Source of the DNA: Chromobacterium amazonense
GTDB taxonomy: Bacteria > Pseudomonadota > Gammaproteobacteria > Burkholderiales > Chromobacteriaceae
Assembly: GCF_001855565.1 (NCBI RefSeq)
Contig: NZ_MKCR01000034.1
Location: 1-54,455, forward strand
Reading direction: 5' to 3'
DNA: 54,455 bases
Under the pieces are notes generated by a model that had not been told where the DNA came from, searched no databases, and saw nothing but the letters and a program-made list of their open reading frames with translations. Below are positions 1 through 8,747 of the stretch, piece after piece. Both the position numbers and the translations under genes were made by a program. Numbering within the stretch: position 1 is the first letter of the stretch; every line of letters begins with the position of its first letter.

Positions 1-399
<399 letters not shown>

Positions 400-475
400 G
401 GGTTTGTAGCTCAGCTGGTTAGAGCACTGTGTTGATAACGCAGGGTCGTAGGTTCGAGTCCTACCAGACCCACCA
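400..475 (+). tRNA. tRNA-Ile (GAT)
   Basis: Full cloverleaf of 76 nt with encoded CCA. The acceptor stem GGGTTTG (400-406) pairs with CAGACCC (465-471), the anticodon stem CTGTG/CGCAG closes a seven-base loop with anticodon GAT at 434-436, and the T-loop GGTTCGAGTCC is standard. It is the usual isoleucine tRNA of the proteobacterial 16S-23S spacer, cotranscribed with the rRNAs. Confidence 0.97.
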
Positions 476-480
476 GTATT

Positions 481-556
481 TTTTGGGTCAGGCAAGGCGC
501 GAGGGAGCGACATGTGCTTATGCACATGAGCGACTGAGCAACGCAGCATCACCCAA
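481..556 (+). repeat. Interspersed hairpin repeat in rrn spacer
   Basis: Palindromic element between the two tRNAs: outer arms TTTTGGGT and ACCCAAAA, subterminal blocks AGGCAAGGCGCG (490-501) and GCAACGCAGCATCA (538-551), and a central hairpin CATGTGC-TTAT-GCACATG. Both subterminal blocks recur exactly, in reverse orientation, in the element at 37235-37335. This argues for a dispersed repeat family rather than a spacer-specific structure. Confidence 0.75.
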
Positions 557-559
557 AAG

Positions 560-634
560 AGGGGATTAGCTCAGTTGGGAGAGCACCTGCTTTGCAAGCA
601 GGGGTCGTCGGTTCGATCCCGTCATCCTCCACCA
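560..634 (+). tRNA. tRNA-Ala (TGC), with shortened G runs
   Basis: Alanine tRNA with anticodon TGC (593-595) in a CCTGC/GCAGG stem, normal T-arm and encoded CCA (632-634). The G3:U70 alanine identity pair is kept if A560 is position 1. Two G runs that are normally five long in this tRNA are four long here (561-564 and the variable loop near 601-604). The acceptor stem therefore begins with an A:C mismatch and the gene is 75 nt, not 76. This could be a homopolymer undercall or a true variant. Identity is certain; the exact 5' end is not. Confidence 0.9.
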
Positions 635-689
635 CACCGCAAACAAAATCGAATTGAGAAGTTTGATTCTGTTTGCGTTGTAAAACGCC

Positions 690-702
690 CGATCTTTAAC
701 AA
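690..702 (+). promoter_or_regulatory. boxA-like rRNA antitermination site
   Basis: CGATCTTTAACAA in the tRNA-Ala to 23S spacer resembles the boxA element of rrn spacers, bound by NusB/NusE to prevent Rho termination. Position ahead of the 23S gene fits. Called from sequence similarity alone. Confidence 0.6.
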
Positions 703-1854
703 ACTGAAGAAGCCGAATATATAAGACGGCGAAATGAAAGCGTAGAGTTAACTCTTTACGCGGACAAATCGTCATCTTGGGTATTTGATTGTATCTAAGG
801 CTGCGTCGCCAACTCAAAAGGGGCGGTGCAGTCGTCGCACAAACACACTTGTTGTTTTAGTGATCTAGGTTACTGAAATGATAGGGTCAAGCGACTAAGT
901 GCATCTGGTGGATGCCTTGGCGATCACAGGCGATGAAGGACGTGTAAGCCTGCGAAAAGCGCGGGGGAGCTGGCAATAGAGCTTTGATCCCGCGATATCC
1001 GAATGGGGAAACCCGGCCCTTAGGGGTCATCCCAGACTGAATACATAGGTCTGAGGAGGCGAACTCAGCGAACTGAAACATCTAAGTAGCTGAAGGAAAA
1101 GAAATCAACCGAGATTCCGTAAGTAGTGGCGAGCGAACGCGGAACAGCCTGTATGTGATAGAGATTGCGTTAGTGGAAGGTTATGGAAAGGACCGCCATA
1201 GTGGGTGATAGCCCCGTACACGAAAACGCATTCTTGGTACTAAGCATACGAGAAGTAGGGCGGGACACGCGAAATCCTGTCTGAAGATGGGGGACCATCC
1301 TCCAAGGCTAAATACTCGTGATCGACCGATAGTGAACCAGTACCGTGAGGGAAAGGCGAAAAGAACCCCGGGAGGGGAGTGAAATAGAACCTGAAACCGG
1401 ATGCATACAAACAGTGGGAGCGGACGTGTTCCGTGACTGCGTACCTTTTGTATAATGGGTCAGCGACTTACGTTCAGTAGCGAGCTTAACCGAATAGGGG
1501 AGGCGTAGGGAAACCGAGTCCGAATAGGGCGCTTTAGTTGCTGGGCGTAGACCCGAAACCGAGTGATCTATCCATGGCCAGGATGAAGGTGCGGTAACAC
1601 GCACTGGAGGTCCGAACCCACTAGTGTTGCAAAACTAGGGGATGAGCTGTGGATAGGGGTGAAAGGCTAAACAAACTCGGAGATAGCTGGTTCTCCCCGA
1701 AAACTATTTAGGTAGTGCCTCATGTATCACTTCCGGGGGTAAAGCACTGTTATGGCTAGGGGGTCATTGCGATTTACCAAACCATGGCAAACTCTGAATA
1801 CCGGAAAGTGCGAGCATGGGAGACAGACGGTGGGTGCTAACGTCCATCGTCAAG

Positions 1855-1887
<33 letters not shown>

Positions 1888-1934
1888 AAATGATCAGTTA
1901 AGTGGTAAACGAAGTGGGAAGGCCTAGACAGCCA

Positions 1935-1966
<32 letters not shown>

Positions 1967-2044
1967 GAAAGCGTAATAGCTCACTGGTCGAGTCGTCCTG
2001 CGCGGAAGATGTAACGGGGCTCAAACTGATAACCGAAGCTGCGG

Positions 2045-2161
2045 ATGCGTCGGCTTCACCTTAGCTTGTTGCAAGCTTGTCATCGCGAAGCGATGACAAA
2101 GCCCACCCCAATGGTCGCCAGGCCATGAGGGAAACAAGCAGGCTAAGGGAAGCCGATGCGT
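2045..2161 (+). other. 23S helix 45 intervening-sequence-like stem-loop
   Basis: 2045-2065 pairs with 2142-2161 (about 20 bp, one bulged A at 2058), and the stem continues as TTGTT (2066-2070) with AACAA (2133-2137). Inside are a 10-bp hairpin at 2077-2099 (loop GAA) and a small hairpin at 2111-2126. The E. coli counterpart is a short stem-loop of about 25 nt. Helix 45 is a known site of rRNA intervening sequences, which RNase III excises in other bacteria without religation. Whether this one is cut is unknown. Confidence 0.8.
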
Positions 2162-2851
2162 GGTAGGGGAGCGTTCTGTAGGTCTGTGAAGGTGTCTCGT
2201 AAGGGATGCTGGAGATATCAGAAGTGCGAATGCTGACATGAGTAGCGATAAAGCGGGTGAAAAGCCCGCTCGCCGAAAGCCCAAGGTTTCCTACGCAACG
2301 TTCATCGGCGTAGGGTGAGTCGGCCCCTAAGGCGAGGCTGAAAAGCGTAGTCGATGGGAAACGGGTTAAAATTCCCATACTTTTGTGTAGTGCGATGTGG
2401 GGACGGAGAAGGTTAGGTCATCAGACTGTTGGAATAGTCTGTTTAAGCCGGTAGGCTGGGGTGGTAGGCAAATCCGCCGCCCCTTAAGGCCGAGACGTGA
2501 TGACGAGGGTCTACGGACCTGAAGTGACTGATACCACGCTTCCAGGAAAAGCCACTAAGCTTCAGCTACACAAGAACCGTACCGCAAACCGACACAGGTG
2601 GGCAGGATGAGAATTCTAAGGCGCTTGAGAGAACTCAGGAGAAGGAACTCGGCAAATTGATACCGTAACTTCGGGAGAAGGTATGCCTCTTAGAGTGTAG
2701 GACTTCGCGTTCGAAGCTTTGAGAGGTCGCAGAGAATCGGTGGCTGCGACTGTTTAACAAAAACACAGCACTGTGCCAACACGAAAGTGGACGTATACGG
2801 TGTGACGCCTGCCCGGTGCCGGAAGGTTAAGTGATGGGGTGCAAGCTCTTG

Positions 2852-2937
<86 letters not shown>

Positions 2938-3204
2938 TGGCGTAACGATGGCCACACTGTCTCCTCCTGAGACTCAGCGAAGTTGAAGTGTTTGTGAAGA
3001 TGCAATCTCCCCGCTGCTAGACGGAAAGACCCCGTGAACCTTTACTGTAGCTTTGCATTGGACTTTGAAGTGGTTTGTGTAGGATAGGTGGGAGGCTAAG
3101 AAGCCAGGACGCTAGTTCTGGTGGAGCCGACCTTGAAATACCACCCTGACCCCTTTGAGGTTCTAACCTTGGTCCGTGATCCGGATTGGGGACAGTGCAT
3201 GGTA

Positions 3205-3236
<32 letters not shown>

Positions 3237-3306
3237 TGTAACGGAGGAGTTCGAAGGTTACCTAGGTACGGTCGGAAATCGTGCTGATAGTGCAATGGCA
3301 AAAGGT

Positions 3307-3339
<33 letters not shown>

Positions 3340-3371
3340 GCGAAAGCAGGACATAGTGATCCGGTGGTTCT

Positions 3372-3427
<56 letters not shown>

Positions 3428-3456
3428 ACCGCCCAAGAGTTCACATCGACGGCGGT

Positions 3457-3496
<40 letters not shown>

Positions 3497-3501
3497 TAGC
3501 C

Positions 3502-3534
<33 letters not shown>

Positions 3535-3992
3535 TGGTACGTGAGCTGGGTTCAAAACGTCGTGAGACAGTTTGGTCCCTATCTGCAGTGGGCGTTGGAA
3601 GTTTGACGGGGGCTGCTCCTAGTACGAGAGGACCGGAGTGGACGCACCTCTGGTGTACCGGTTGTGACGCCAGTCGCATCGCCGGGTAGCTAAGTGCGGA
3701 AGAGATAACCGCTGAAAGCATCTAAGCGGGAAACTTGCCTGAAGATGAGACTTCCCTGGAGGCTTGACCTCCCTGAAGAGTCGTTCGAGACCAGGACGTT
3801 GATAGGTCGGGTGTGGAAGCGCTGTGAGGCGTGAAGCTAACCGATACTAATTGCTCGTGAGGCTTGATCCTATCATTTGAGTGGCTTAGCGAGGCTAAGT
3901 GACGAGAGTGGATGTGCGAAGAACATCAAATACCGAATATTCAGAATCAGAGAGCGACTCTGGTTCAGGCTTCTTGCAGTTTGTACAGTTTA

Positions 3993-4111
3993 TGTCTGGT
4001 GGCCTTAGCGAGGTGGTCCCACGCCTTCCCATCCCGAACAGGATCGTGAAACGCCTTAGCGCCGATGATAGTGTGGCATTCGCCATGTGAAAGTAGGACA
4101 CCGCCAGACGC
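3993..4111 (+). rRNA. rrf: 5S rRNA
   Basis: About 119 nt. The terminal stem GTCTGGTGG (3994-4002) pairs with CCGCCAGAC (4101-4109). The interior carries the conserved segments GGTGGTCCCAC, CCCGAAC and GTAGGACACC typical of bacterial 5S. It lies about 120 nt after 23S and is followed at once by a strong terminator, closing the rrn operon. Confidence 0.95.
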
Positions 4112-4121
4112 CCGATACGAC

Positions 4122-4148
4122 AAAGCCCAGCTCTTCGAGCTGGGCTTT
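4122..4148 (+). terminator. rrn operon terminator
   Basis: Perfect 12-bp stem AAAGCCCAGCTC / GAGCTGGGCTTT with loop TTC, directly after 5S rRNA. The 3' arm ends in TTT. It would end rrn transcription before the oppositely oriented VOC gene. Confidence 0.85.
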
Positions 4149-4202
4149 GCGCTTTGCGCGCGCCGAATGCGCGACACCCGCCCCGACAGACACTGTCGGG
4201 GC

Positions 4203-4523
4203 TTAGTTATTTTTATCGTACTGCATCAGTTCGACCGGAGCGCCGTTGACCTCGATGAAGGCGACGGTGAGGCCCGGACTGGGGCTGTTGGGGGCGATCA
4301 AGATTTTGTGACCCGCCAGCGCTTGTTCCAGATCATCGACTTCAAATGCGACATGCGGGACTTGTTTGACCAGTTCCGGATAGGGCGCGTCATCCCAGTA
4401 GCGCTGCCACTGGATGCCGAAGGCGTTGTCCTGATGGTCGCTGACCGTCATTTTCAGGTGCGGCAGATCGATTTCATTGTCGAAGCGACTGCGGGTCGGT
4501 ATGCCGATATGGTTGTATTTCAT
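4203..4523 (-). CDS. VOC-fold (glyoxalase-like) small protein
   Basis: A 106-residue protein of the vicinal oxygen chelate superfamily. It opens MKYNHIGIP, has PHVAFEVDDLEQA at mid-length and ends NGAPVELMQYD, the usual betaalphabetabetabeta motif signatures with candidate metal ligands His5, the mid His and the late Glu. Substrate cannot be read from the sequence; family members include glyoxalases, dioxygenases and resistance proteins. The start is at 4523 because GAGGACA precedes it at good spacing. The open frame continues upstream into the structured intergenic region, which I take as non-coding. A minus-strand terminator lies about 24 nt upstream of the start codon, an unusual place. 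Confidence 0.8.
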   Translation of the reverse strand: MKYNHIGIPTRSRFDNEIDLPHLKMTVSDHQDNAFGIQWQRYWDDAPYPELVKQVPHVAFEVDDLEQALAGHKILIAPNSPSPGLTVAFIEVNGAPVELMQYDKNN

Positions 4524-4544
4524 TTTTTGTCCTCGGTGGCGGGC

Positions 4545-4735
4545 GTAAAAAATCCCCGCTGTTTCGACAGCGGCGAGGGAGAGGAAATCCTGCCTATCGC
4601 CGCACAGTCTCTGCGATACGTGCTTGATTTCCTGATAGCCTACTTGAAGCCTGCGCGGCCCAAGCTGGATTGCGAGCGAATCCAAGATCCGCACGCGAAC
4701 CAGACACCCCAGCTTCATGAGCCGGGGTTTTTTGC
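4545..4735. ncRNA. Candidate structured RNA or leader between divergent genes
   Basis: Several nested stems are visible: GGAAATC (4586-4592) with GATTTCC enclosing TATCGC/GCGATA, and TGGATT/AATCCA. It is bounded by two intrinsic terminators of opposite polarity. A minus-strand one (CCGCTGT-CGAA-ACAGCGG then T6, 4547-4574) faces the VOC gene. A plus-strand one (4707-4734) faces the exported-protein gene. It could be an sRNA of about 185 nt on one strand or an attenuator leader for one or both genes. It matches no riboswitch or sRNA family I recognise, and the strand is undecided. Confidence 0.4.
4707..4734 (+). terminator. Plus-strand intrinsic terminator upstream of 4784 gene
   Basis: Hairpin CCCCaGCT-TCATG-AGCcGGGG followed by TTTTTT on the plus strand, about 50 nt before the next start codon. 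No plus-strand gene precedes it, so it either ends a short RNA or attenuates the downstream gene. Confidence 0.65.
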
Positions 4736-4783
4736 GTTTGGACGCGGTATGATGGGATCCCATTCTTAATCAGAGGTCTCGCG

Positions 4784-5365
4784 ATGCGATTCAAAGCCGG
4801 AGTTTATGCAGTGCTGTTCAGCGGCATGTTTGTCACGGCAACTTGGGCGCATGCCGATGCGTCGCCCGCGCAGCTGGTCGCGGCAGATGTCGCTGTGCAG
4901 CAGCGTGAGACGGGGGGCGAAGTGGCAGCCATCGATCTTGCTCAGCGCGTGGTCATGCTTAAGGGTGACCAGGGTTGGGTGCTGGAGTTTCCCGTTTCGC
5001 CTGAGGTGCGCAATCTGGAACAGCTGAAGGTAGGGGACCGGGTTAGGATCCGCTACCGCAGCGCACTGGCGCTGGCCTTGAAGAAGGGCGGCGACAACAT
5101 ACGCAAGGACATTGAAGGCAGTGTGCAGACGCAAACGCCGGAAGGCGGCAAGCCCGGTGTGACTGAGAGCCGTAGGCGCACGGTGGTCAGCAATGTCGTG
5201 GCCCTGGATCGGGCCAATGGCGTCGTGACGCTGGAAGGCCCGCATGGCGGACGGATGGATGTGGAGGTGCGCAATCCGCAACTGCTGGATGAGATCGCGG
5301 TGAAAGACCAAGTGGTGGCGGTGATTACCGAATCGGCCGCTGTATCGATCGAGCCGGCGCGCTGA
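4784..5365 (+). CDS. Exported protein with two repeated beta-rich modules
   Basis: A 193-residue protein with a clear signal peptide (hydrophobic stretch to about residue 20, likely cleavage after AHA near 24). The mature part holds two similar modules, roughly residues 44-95 and 134-190. Each reads VxAIDxAxxVVxLxGxxG...L.F.V...L..L.VGD.V, followed by a second strand pair, suggesting an internal duplication of a small beta-barrel-like unit. I do not recognise the family. It is probably periplasmic. The start ATG is preceded by AGAGGTCTCGCG. It stands alone: a terminator on its upstream side and a bidirectional terminator shared with the convergent Mor-like gene. Confidence 0.75.
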   Translation: MRFKAGVYAVLFSGMFVTATWAHADASPAQLVAADVAVQQRETGGEVAAIDLAQRVVMLKGDQGWVLEFPVSPEVRNLEQLKVGDRVRIRYRSALALALKKGGDNIRKDIEGSVQTQTPEGGKPGVTESRRRTVVSNVVALDRANGVVTLEGPHGGRMDVEVRNPQLLDEIAVKDQVVAVITESAAVSIEPAR

Positions 5366-5387
5366 CCGCTTGTTACTTTCAATCTAG

Positions 5388-5416
5388 AACGCCCGATGGG
5401 AAACCATCGGGCGTTT
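5388..5416. terminator. Bidirectional terminator
   Basis: Stem AACGCCCGATGG / CCATCGGGCGTT with a GAAA tetraloop and T tract on the plus strand. It sits between the exported-protein gene (plus) and the Mor-like gene (minus) and can end both. Confidence 0.85.
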
Positions 5417-5444
5417 TGCATGGTTGCGGCCGGCGCGGCCAGTC

Positions 5445-5825
5445 TTATTGCGCCTTGCGGGCATTCTTCAGAATCTTGTACACCCATTGCACGGAAATGC
5501 CGTGCTTCAGCGCCAGTTCGGCATGGTTGCCGCCATTGAATTCCTGCAGGATCAGGCGGTCGCGCTCGGCAGACTTGCTGCTCTTGCCCAGCGGGAAGTA
5601 GATGTTCTGGCCGCCCCAGTGCTGCGCCATGCGGCGGGTGATTTCCTGGGCGATCTTTTCCGCCTGGCGGCTCTCGGTGTTGGCCAGCTGCCGCAAGGCC
5701 AGGGCGATGTGGTCGGTCAGGTCGGTCAGCAGTTCCGGTCCCTTGCTGCGAAATTGTGCTTGCATGTGCGCTCCCGCTGGCGATGTCATCCAATGCGGCC
5801 ATTTTTCCATTTCCGCTCTCGTCAC
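5445..5825 (-). CDS. Mor/C-type phage transcription activator
   Basis: Resembles the Mor transcription activator family of Mu-like phages, which binds a dyad upstream of middle or late promoters and recruits RNA polymerase. The C-terminal half has the family features: a dimerisation helix region (ELLTDLTDHIALAL), then GGQNIYFPLGKSSK, RDRLILQEFNG and a helix-turn-helix ending GISVQWVYKILKNARK. The listed GTG start gives 126 residues. Internal ATGs at 5810 and 5765 are alternatives, and 5765 has the best ribosome site (GGGAG), giving 106 residues. It diverges from the tail genes and is the only regulator of the cluster, so it probably switches it on. Confidence 0.8.
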   Translation of the reverse strand: MTRAEMEKWPHWMTSPAGAHMQAQFRSKGPELLTDLTDHIALALRQLANTESRQAEKIAQEITRRMAQHWGGQNIYFPLGKSSKSAERDRLILQEFNGGNHAELALKHGISVQWVYKILKNARKAQ

Positions 5826-5837
5826 GCCTTTTGACCG

Positions 5838-5859
5838 GTGTCAGCGCCGTGTCAGTGCC
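5838..5859 (+). promoter_or_regulatory. Tandem 11-bp direct repeat, candidate activator site
   Basis: GTGTCAGCGCC at 5838-5848 is followed immediately by GTGTCAGTGCC at 5849-5859, in the 167-bp gap between the divergent Mor-like and tail genes. An 11-bp period places both copies on one helix face. It is a plausible binding site for the Mor-like protein or another regulator; no function is shown. Confidence 0.4.
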
Positions 5860-5992
5860 GCACTTCCTAAAGCCGGCTACAAGATATCCCACCTCCCATC
5901 CGGCATTCTCTGCCTCGTTCGGCAAGCTGCCTCGCTGGCCGGCGATCCGAGCGCGTTTGCGCGCATCCCTTTCCCTGTCCTGGAGTTCCGTT

Positions 5993-6451
5993 GTGGCAAG
6001 CACTTCCCAAATTGTCGACGCGCTATTGGCGCGTTTGCGTGCCGGCGTGCCGCAGTTGACCGTCGAGTACTTCGCCGGCGCCGAGGATGACTATCCGCTG
6101 ACGCACCCGCAAGGCGCGGCCCTGCTGTGCCTGCGCGGCAGCCAGTTCGGTCCGCTGCGCGACGGCTACGGCCAGCTGCGCACCCTGCAGCTGACGATCA
6201 CGGTTCTGCTCGGCCAGAGCCGCGCCGGAGAGGCGGATGGCGATGTGCTGGACGCTGTCCGGCAAAGCTGCCTGGGCTTCGCGCCGCCGGATTGCCAGCC
6301 GGCGTGGCTGCTGTCCGAAACCTTCCTGGGTTACCGCGATGGGGTGGCGCGCTACGCCATCGCGCTGGCCACCGACACTCTGCAGGTGACGGCGGCGGCC
6401 CCGGAATCCCTGCCTGTGCTAACCGCAGTCTCACTCGAGGAGCAACCATGA
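5993..6451 (+). CDS. Phage Gp37-like tail protein
   Basis: First gene of the tail operon, 152 residues from a GTG start that has GGAG seven bases upstream. The open frame extends further upstream without start-site support. The protein (SQIVDALLARL... then LCLRGSQFGPLRDGYGQLRTLQ) resembles Mu Gp37 family proteins found just ahead of the sheath gene, thought to act in tail completion or termination. It overlaps the next gene by ATGA, so the two are probably translationally coupled. Family call is moderately certain; the role is inferred from position. Confidence 0.7.
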   Translation: MASTSQIVDALLARLRAGVPQLTVEYFAGAEDDYPLTHPQGAALLCLRGSQFGPLRDGYGQLRTLQLTITVLLGQSRAGEADGDVLDAVRQSCLGFAPPDCQPAWLLSETFLGYRDGVARYAIALATDTLQVTAAAPESLPVLTAVSLEEQP

Positions 6452-6651
6452 AGTATCTGTATTCCGGCCCGATCAGCGGCGTCACCCTGGCCGACGGCCA
6501 GGAAATCATGCTGTTTCCCGGCAAGGAAGTGGAAATGCCGGAGGACCACAACTACACCCGCACGCTGGTGGCGCTGGGTTATCTGAACCCGCAACCGGTT
6601 TCCGTTGCCGGCGTCGCAACGTCTTTCCATACCGCTGAACAAGGAGCGTAA
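6448..6651 (+). CDS. Small tail-cluster protein (Mu gp38 / DUF2635-like)
   Basis: A 67-residue protein between the Gp37-like gene and the sheath gene, the place held by Mu gp38-type (DUF2635) proteins. It reads SGVTLADGQEIMLFPGKEVEMPEDHNY, a short beta-rich fold. The start is fixed by the ATGA overlap with the upstream gene. Function is unknown in the family; expression is clearly tied to the sheath. Confidence 0.65.
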   Translation: MKYLYSGPISGVTLADGQEIMLFPGKEVEMPEDHNYTRTLVALGYLNPQPVSVAGVATSFHTAEQGA

Positions 6652-6653
6652 GC

Positions 6654-8090
6654 ATGGCGGCAAACTATCTGCATGGCGTAGAAACCATCGAAGTGGAGCG
6701 CGGCCCGCGCCCGGTGCGCACCGTCAAGTCGGCCGTGATCGGCCTGATCGGCACCGCGCCGCAAGCCCCGGCGGGCGGCATCAACGCCCCGGTGCTGAGC
6801 CTGTCCGAAAAGGACGCGGCGGCCTTTGGCCCGCAACTGCCGGGCTTCACCATCCCGCAGGCGCTGAGCGCCATCTATGACCACGGCGCCGGCTCGGTGA
6901 TCGTGATCAACGTGCTGGACCCGTCTGTGCACAAGACCAGCATCGCCGCCGAGGCGGTGACGCTGGATGCGATCAGCGGCGTGGCCGCGCTGCAAAAGCA
7001 GGCGGTGGCCAATGTGGTGGTGAAGAGCGCGGACGGCAGCATCACCTATGCGGCGGGCGCCGACTACCAGCTGGACGCGACCTACGGCAAGCTGACCCGC
7101 GTGAAGACCGGCGCGATGGCTGTCGGCGCCAGCCTGAAGGTGAGCTACGACTACGCTGACCCGACCAAGGTGACCGCAGCCGACATCATCGGCGGCGTCA
7201 ACGCGGCCGGCAAGCGCATCGGCATCAAGGTGCTGCAGGACACCTACAACCTGTTCGGCTTCTTCGCCAAGATCCTGATCGCTCCGGGCTTCTGCACCCA
7301 GAACACCGTGGCGGCGGAACTGGCGGCGGCGGCGGACCGGCTGGACGCCATCGCCTATGTCGATGCGCCGATCGGCACCGCCTTCGCCGACGCGCTGGCC
7401 GGCCGCGGCCCGAACGGTACCATCAACTTCAACACCTCCAGCGACCGCGTGCGCCTGTGCTACCCGTATGTGATGGTGGCCGACGGCAACGGCGGCCTGC
7501 GCCTGGATGCGCTGTCGGCCCGCGCCGCCGGCCTGCGCGCCAAAGTGGACAAGGACAAGGGCTTCTGGTGGTCCAGCTCCAACCAGGAACTGGCCGGCGT
7601 GGTCGGCGTCGAGCGTCCGTTGTCGGCGATGATCGACGATCCGAACTGCGAAGTGAACCAGCTGAACGCGGCCGGCATCACCACCGTGTTCAACAGCGTC
7701 GGCACCGGCTTCCGCCTGTGGGGCAACCGCACCGCCGCCTGGCCCACTGTGTCCAGCATGCGCAACTTCGAGAACGTGCGCCGCACCGGCGACGTGATCA
7801 ACGAGTCCATCCGCTACTTCAGCCAGCAGTACATCGATATGCCGCTGGACCAGGCCACCATCGATTCCTTGGTGGAGTCGGTGAACGGCTACGGCCGCAA
7901 GCTGATCGGCGATGGCGCCCTGCTGGGCTTCAAGGCCTGGTTCGATCCGGCGCGCAACCCGGCCACCGAGCTGTCTTCCGGCCACTTGCTGATCAGCTAC
8001 AAGTACACCGTGGCCCCGCCGCTGGAACGCCTGACCTTTGAAACCGAGATCACCTCGGAATACCTGCTCAGCCTGAAAGGAGGCAACTAA
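6654..8090 (+). CDS. Contractile tail sheath protein
   Basis: A 478-residue sheath subunit of the P2 gpFI / Mu gpL / pyocin type. The N-terminus (HGVETIEVERGPRPVRTVKS) and GLIGTAPQAP carry the inter-subunit linker strand. The C-terminal part (NESIRYFSQQYIDMPLD and RNPATELSSGHLLISYKYT) is the conserved core with the paired strand that completes the sheath mesh. A strong AAGGAG precedes the start. The sheath contracts to drive the tube through a target envelope. It is followed after 2 nt by the tube gene. Confidence 0.93.
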   Translation: MAANYLHGVETIEVERGPRPVRTVKSAVIGLIGTAPQAPAGGINAPVLSLSEKDAAAFGPQLPGFTIPQALSAIYDHGAGSVIVINVLDPSVHKTSIAAEAVTLDAISGVAALQKQAVANVVVKSADGSITYAAGADYQLDATYGKLTRVKTGAMAVGASLKVSYDYADPTKVTAADIIGGVNAAGKRIGIKVLQDTYNLFGFFAKILIAPGFCTQNTVAAELAAAADRLDAIAYVDAPIGTAFADALAGRGPNGTINFNTSSDRVRLCYPYVMVADGNGGLRLDALSARAAGLRAKVDKDKGFWWSSSNQELAGVVGVERPLSAMIDDPNCEVNQLNAAGITTVFNSVGTGFRLWGNRTAAWPTVSSMRNFENVRRTGDVINESIRYFSQQYIDMPLDQATIDSLVESVNGYGRKLIGDGALLGFKAWFDPARNPATELSSGHLLISYKYTVAPPLERLTFETEITSEYLLSLKGGN

Positions 8091-8092
8091 TC

Positions 8093-8617
8093 ATGGCCGG
8101 CAAGATTGAAATCAACCGCATCACCAACGCCAACATCTACATCAACGGCAACTCGCTGCTTGGCCGCGCCGAGGAGATCAAGCTGCCGGATGTGGCCGCC
8201 ATCATGCAGGAGCACAAGGCGCTGGGCATGGTCGGCAAGATCGAGCTGCCGGCCGGCTTCGACAAGCTGGAGGGCGAGATCAAGTGGAACTCGCTGTACA
8301 AGGACGTGGCCAAGACCGTCGCCAATCCGTTCCAGGCCGTGCAGCTGCAGGCGCGTTCCAATATCGAGACCTACGGCTCGCAGGGCCGGCTGCAGCAGGT
8401 CAGCCTGGTGACCTATCTGACGGTGATGTTCAAGAAGAACCCGATGGGCACCTTCAAGCAGCATGAAAACGCCGATTTCAGCTCCGCCTTCACCGCCACC
8501 TATATCAAGCAGGTGATAGGCGGCGAGGACATCCTGGAGCTGGACTACATGGCCAACATCTTCCGCGTGGCCGGCAACGACATGCTGGAACTGTACCGTC
8601 AGAACATCGGCGGCTAA
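8093..8617 (+). CDS. Major tail tube protein (gpFII-like)
   Basis: A 174-residue tail tube protein of the P2 FII family: INRITNANIYINGNSLLGRAEEIKLPDV at the start, KALGMVGKIELPAGFDKLEGEIKWNS in the middle and QVIGGEDILELDYMANIFRV at the end are typical. It stacks as hexameric rings inside the sheath. The ribosome site GGAGG overlaps the end of the sheath gene. The gene is followed by an intrinsic terminator, so tube and sheath are likely made in excess over downstream genes. Confidence 0.93.
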   Translation: MAGKIEINRITNANIYINGNSLLGRAEEIKLPDVAAIMQEHKALGMVGKIELPAGFDKLEGEIKWNSLYKDVAKTVANPFQAVQLQARSNIETYGSQGRLQQVSLVTYLTVMFKKNPMGTFKQHENADFSSAFTATYIKQVIGGEDILELDYMANIFRVAGNDMLELYRQNIGG

Positions 8618-8629
8618 GGCTGGCTGGCG

Positions 8630-8660
8630 CCTCCCGCGGGTTTGCCCTGCGGGAGGTTTT
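8630..8660 (+). terminator. Intra-operon terminator after tube gene
   Basis: Stem CCTCCCGCGGG / CCCtGCGGGAGG with a TTTG loop and a TTTT tail. It lies inside the tail operon, between the tube and chaperone genes, and would lower expression of tape measure and baseplate genes relative to sheath and tube. Confidence 0.75.
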
Positions 8661-8747
8661 AAAGCCGCTTCCTAAATCGCTTTCGCATACCCCGCATTCC
8701 GGAAGCCGGACAATGACGGCATTCCCAACCCGCTTCAAGGAACCATC

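Noticed and set aside
4594-4763. N-terminal extension of the VOC protein into the intergenic region
   Set aside because: Includes a terminator and stems, a basic non-domain sequence, and a good start with ribosome site exists at 4523.
6579-7985. 468-codon minus-strand open frame opposite the sheath gene
   Set aside because: His/Gly/Ala-rich shadow of a GC-rich gene; the plus-strand sheath fully explains the conservation.
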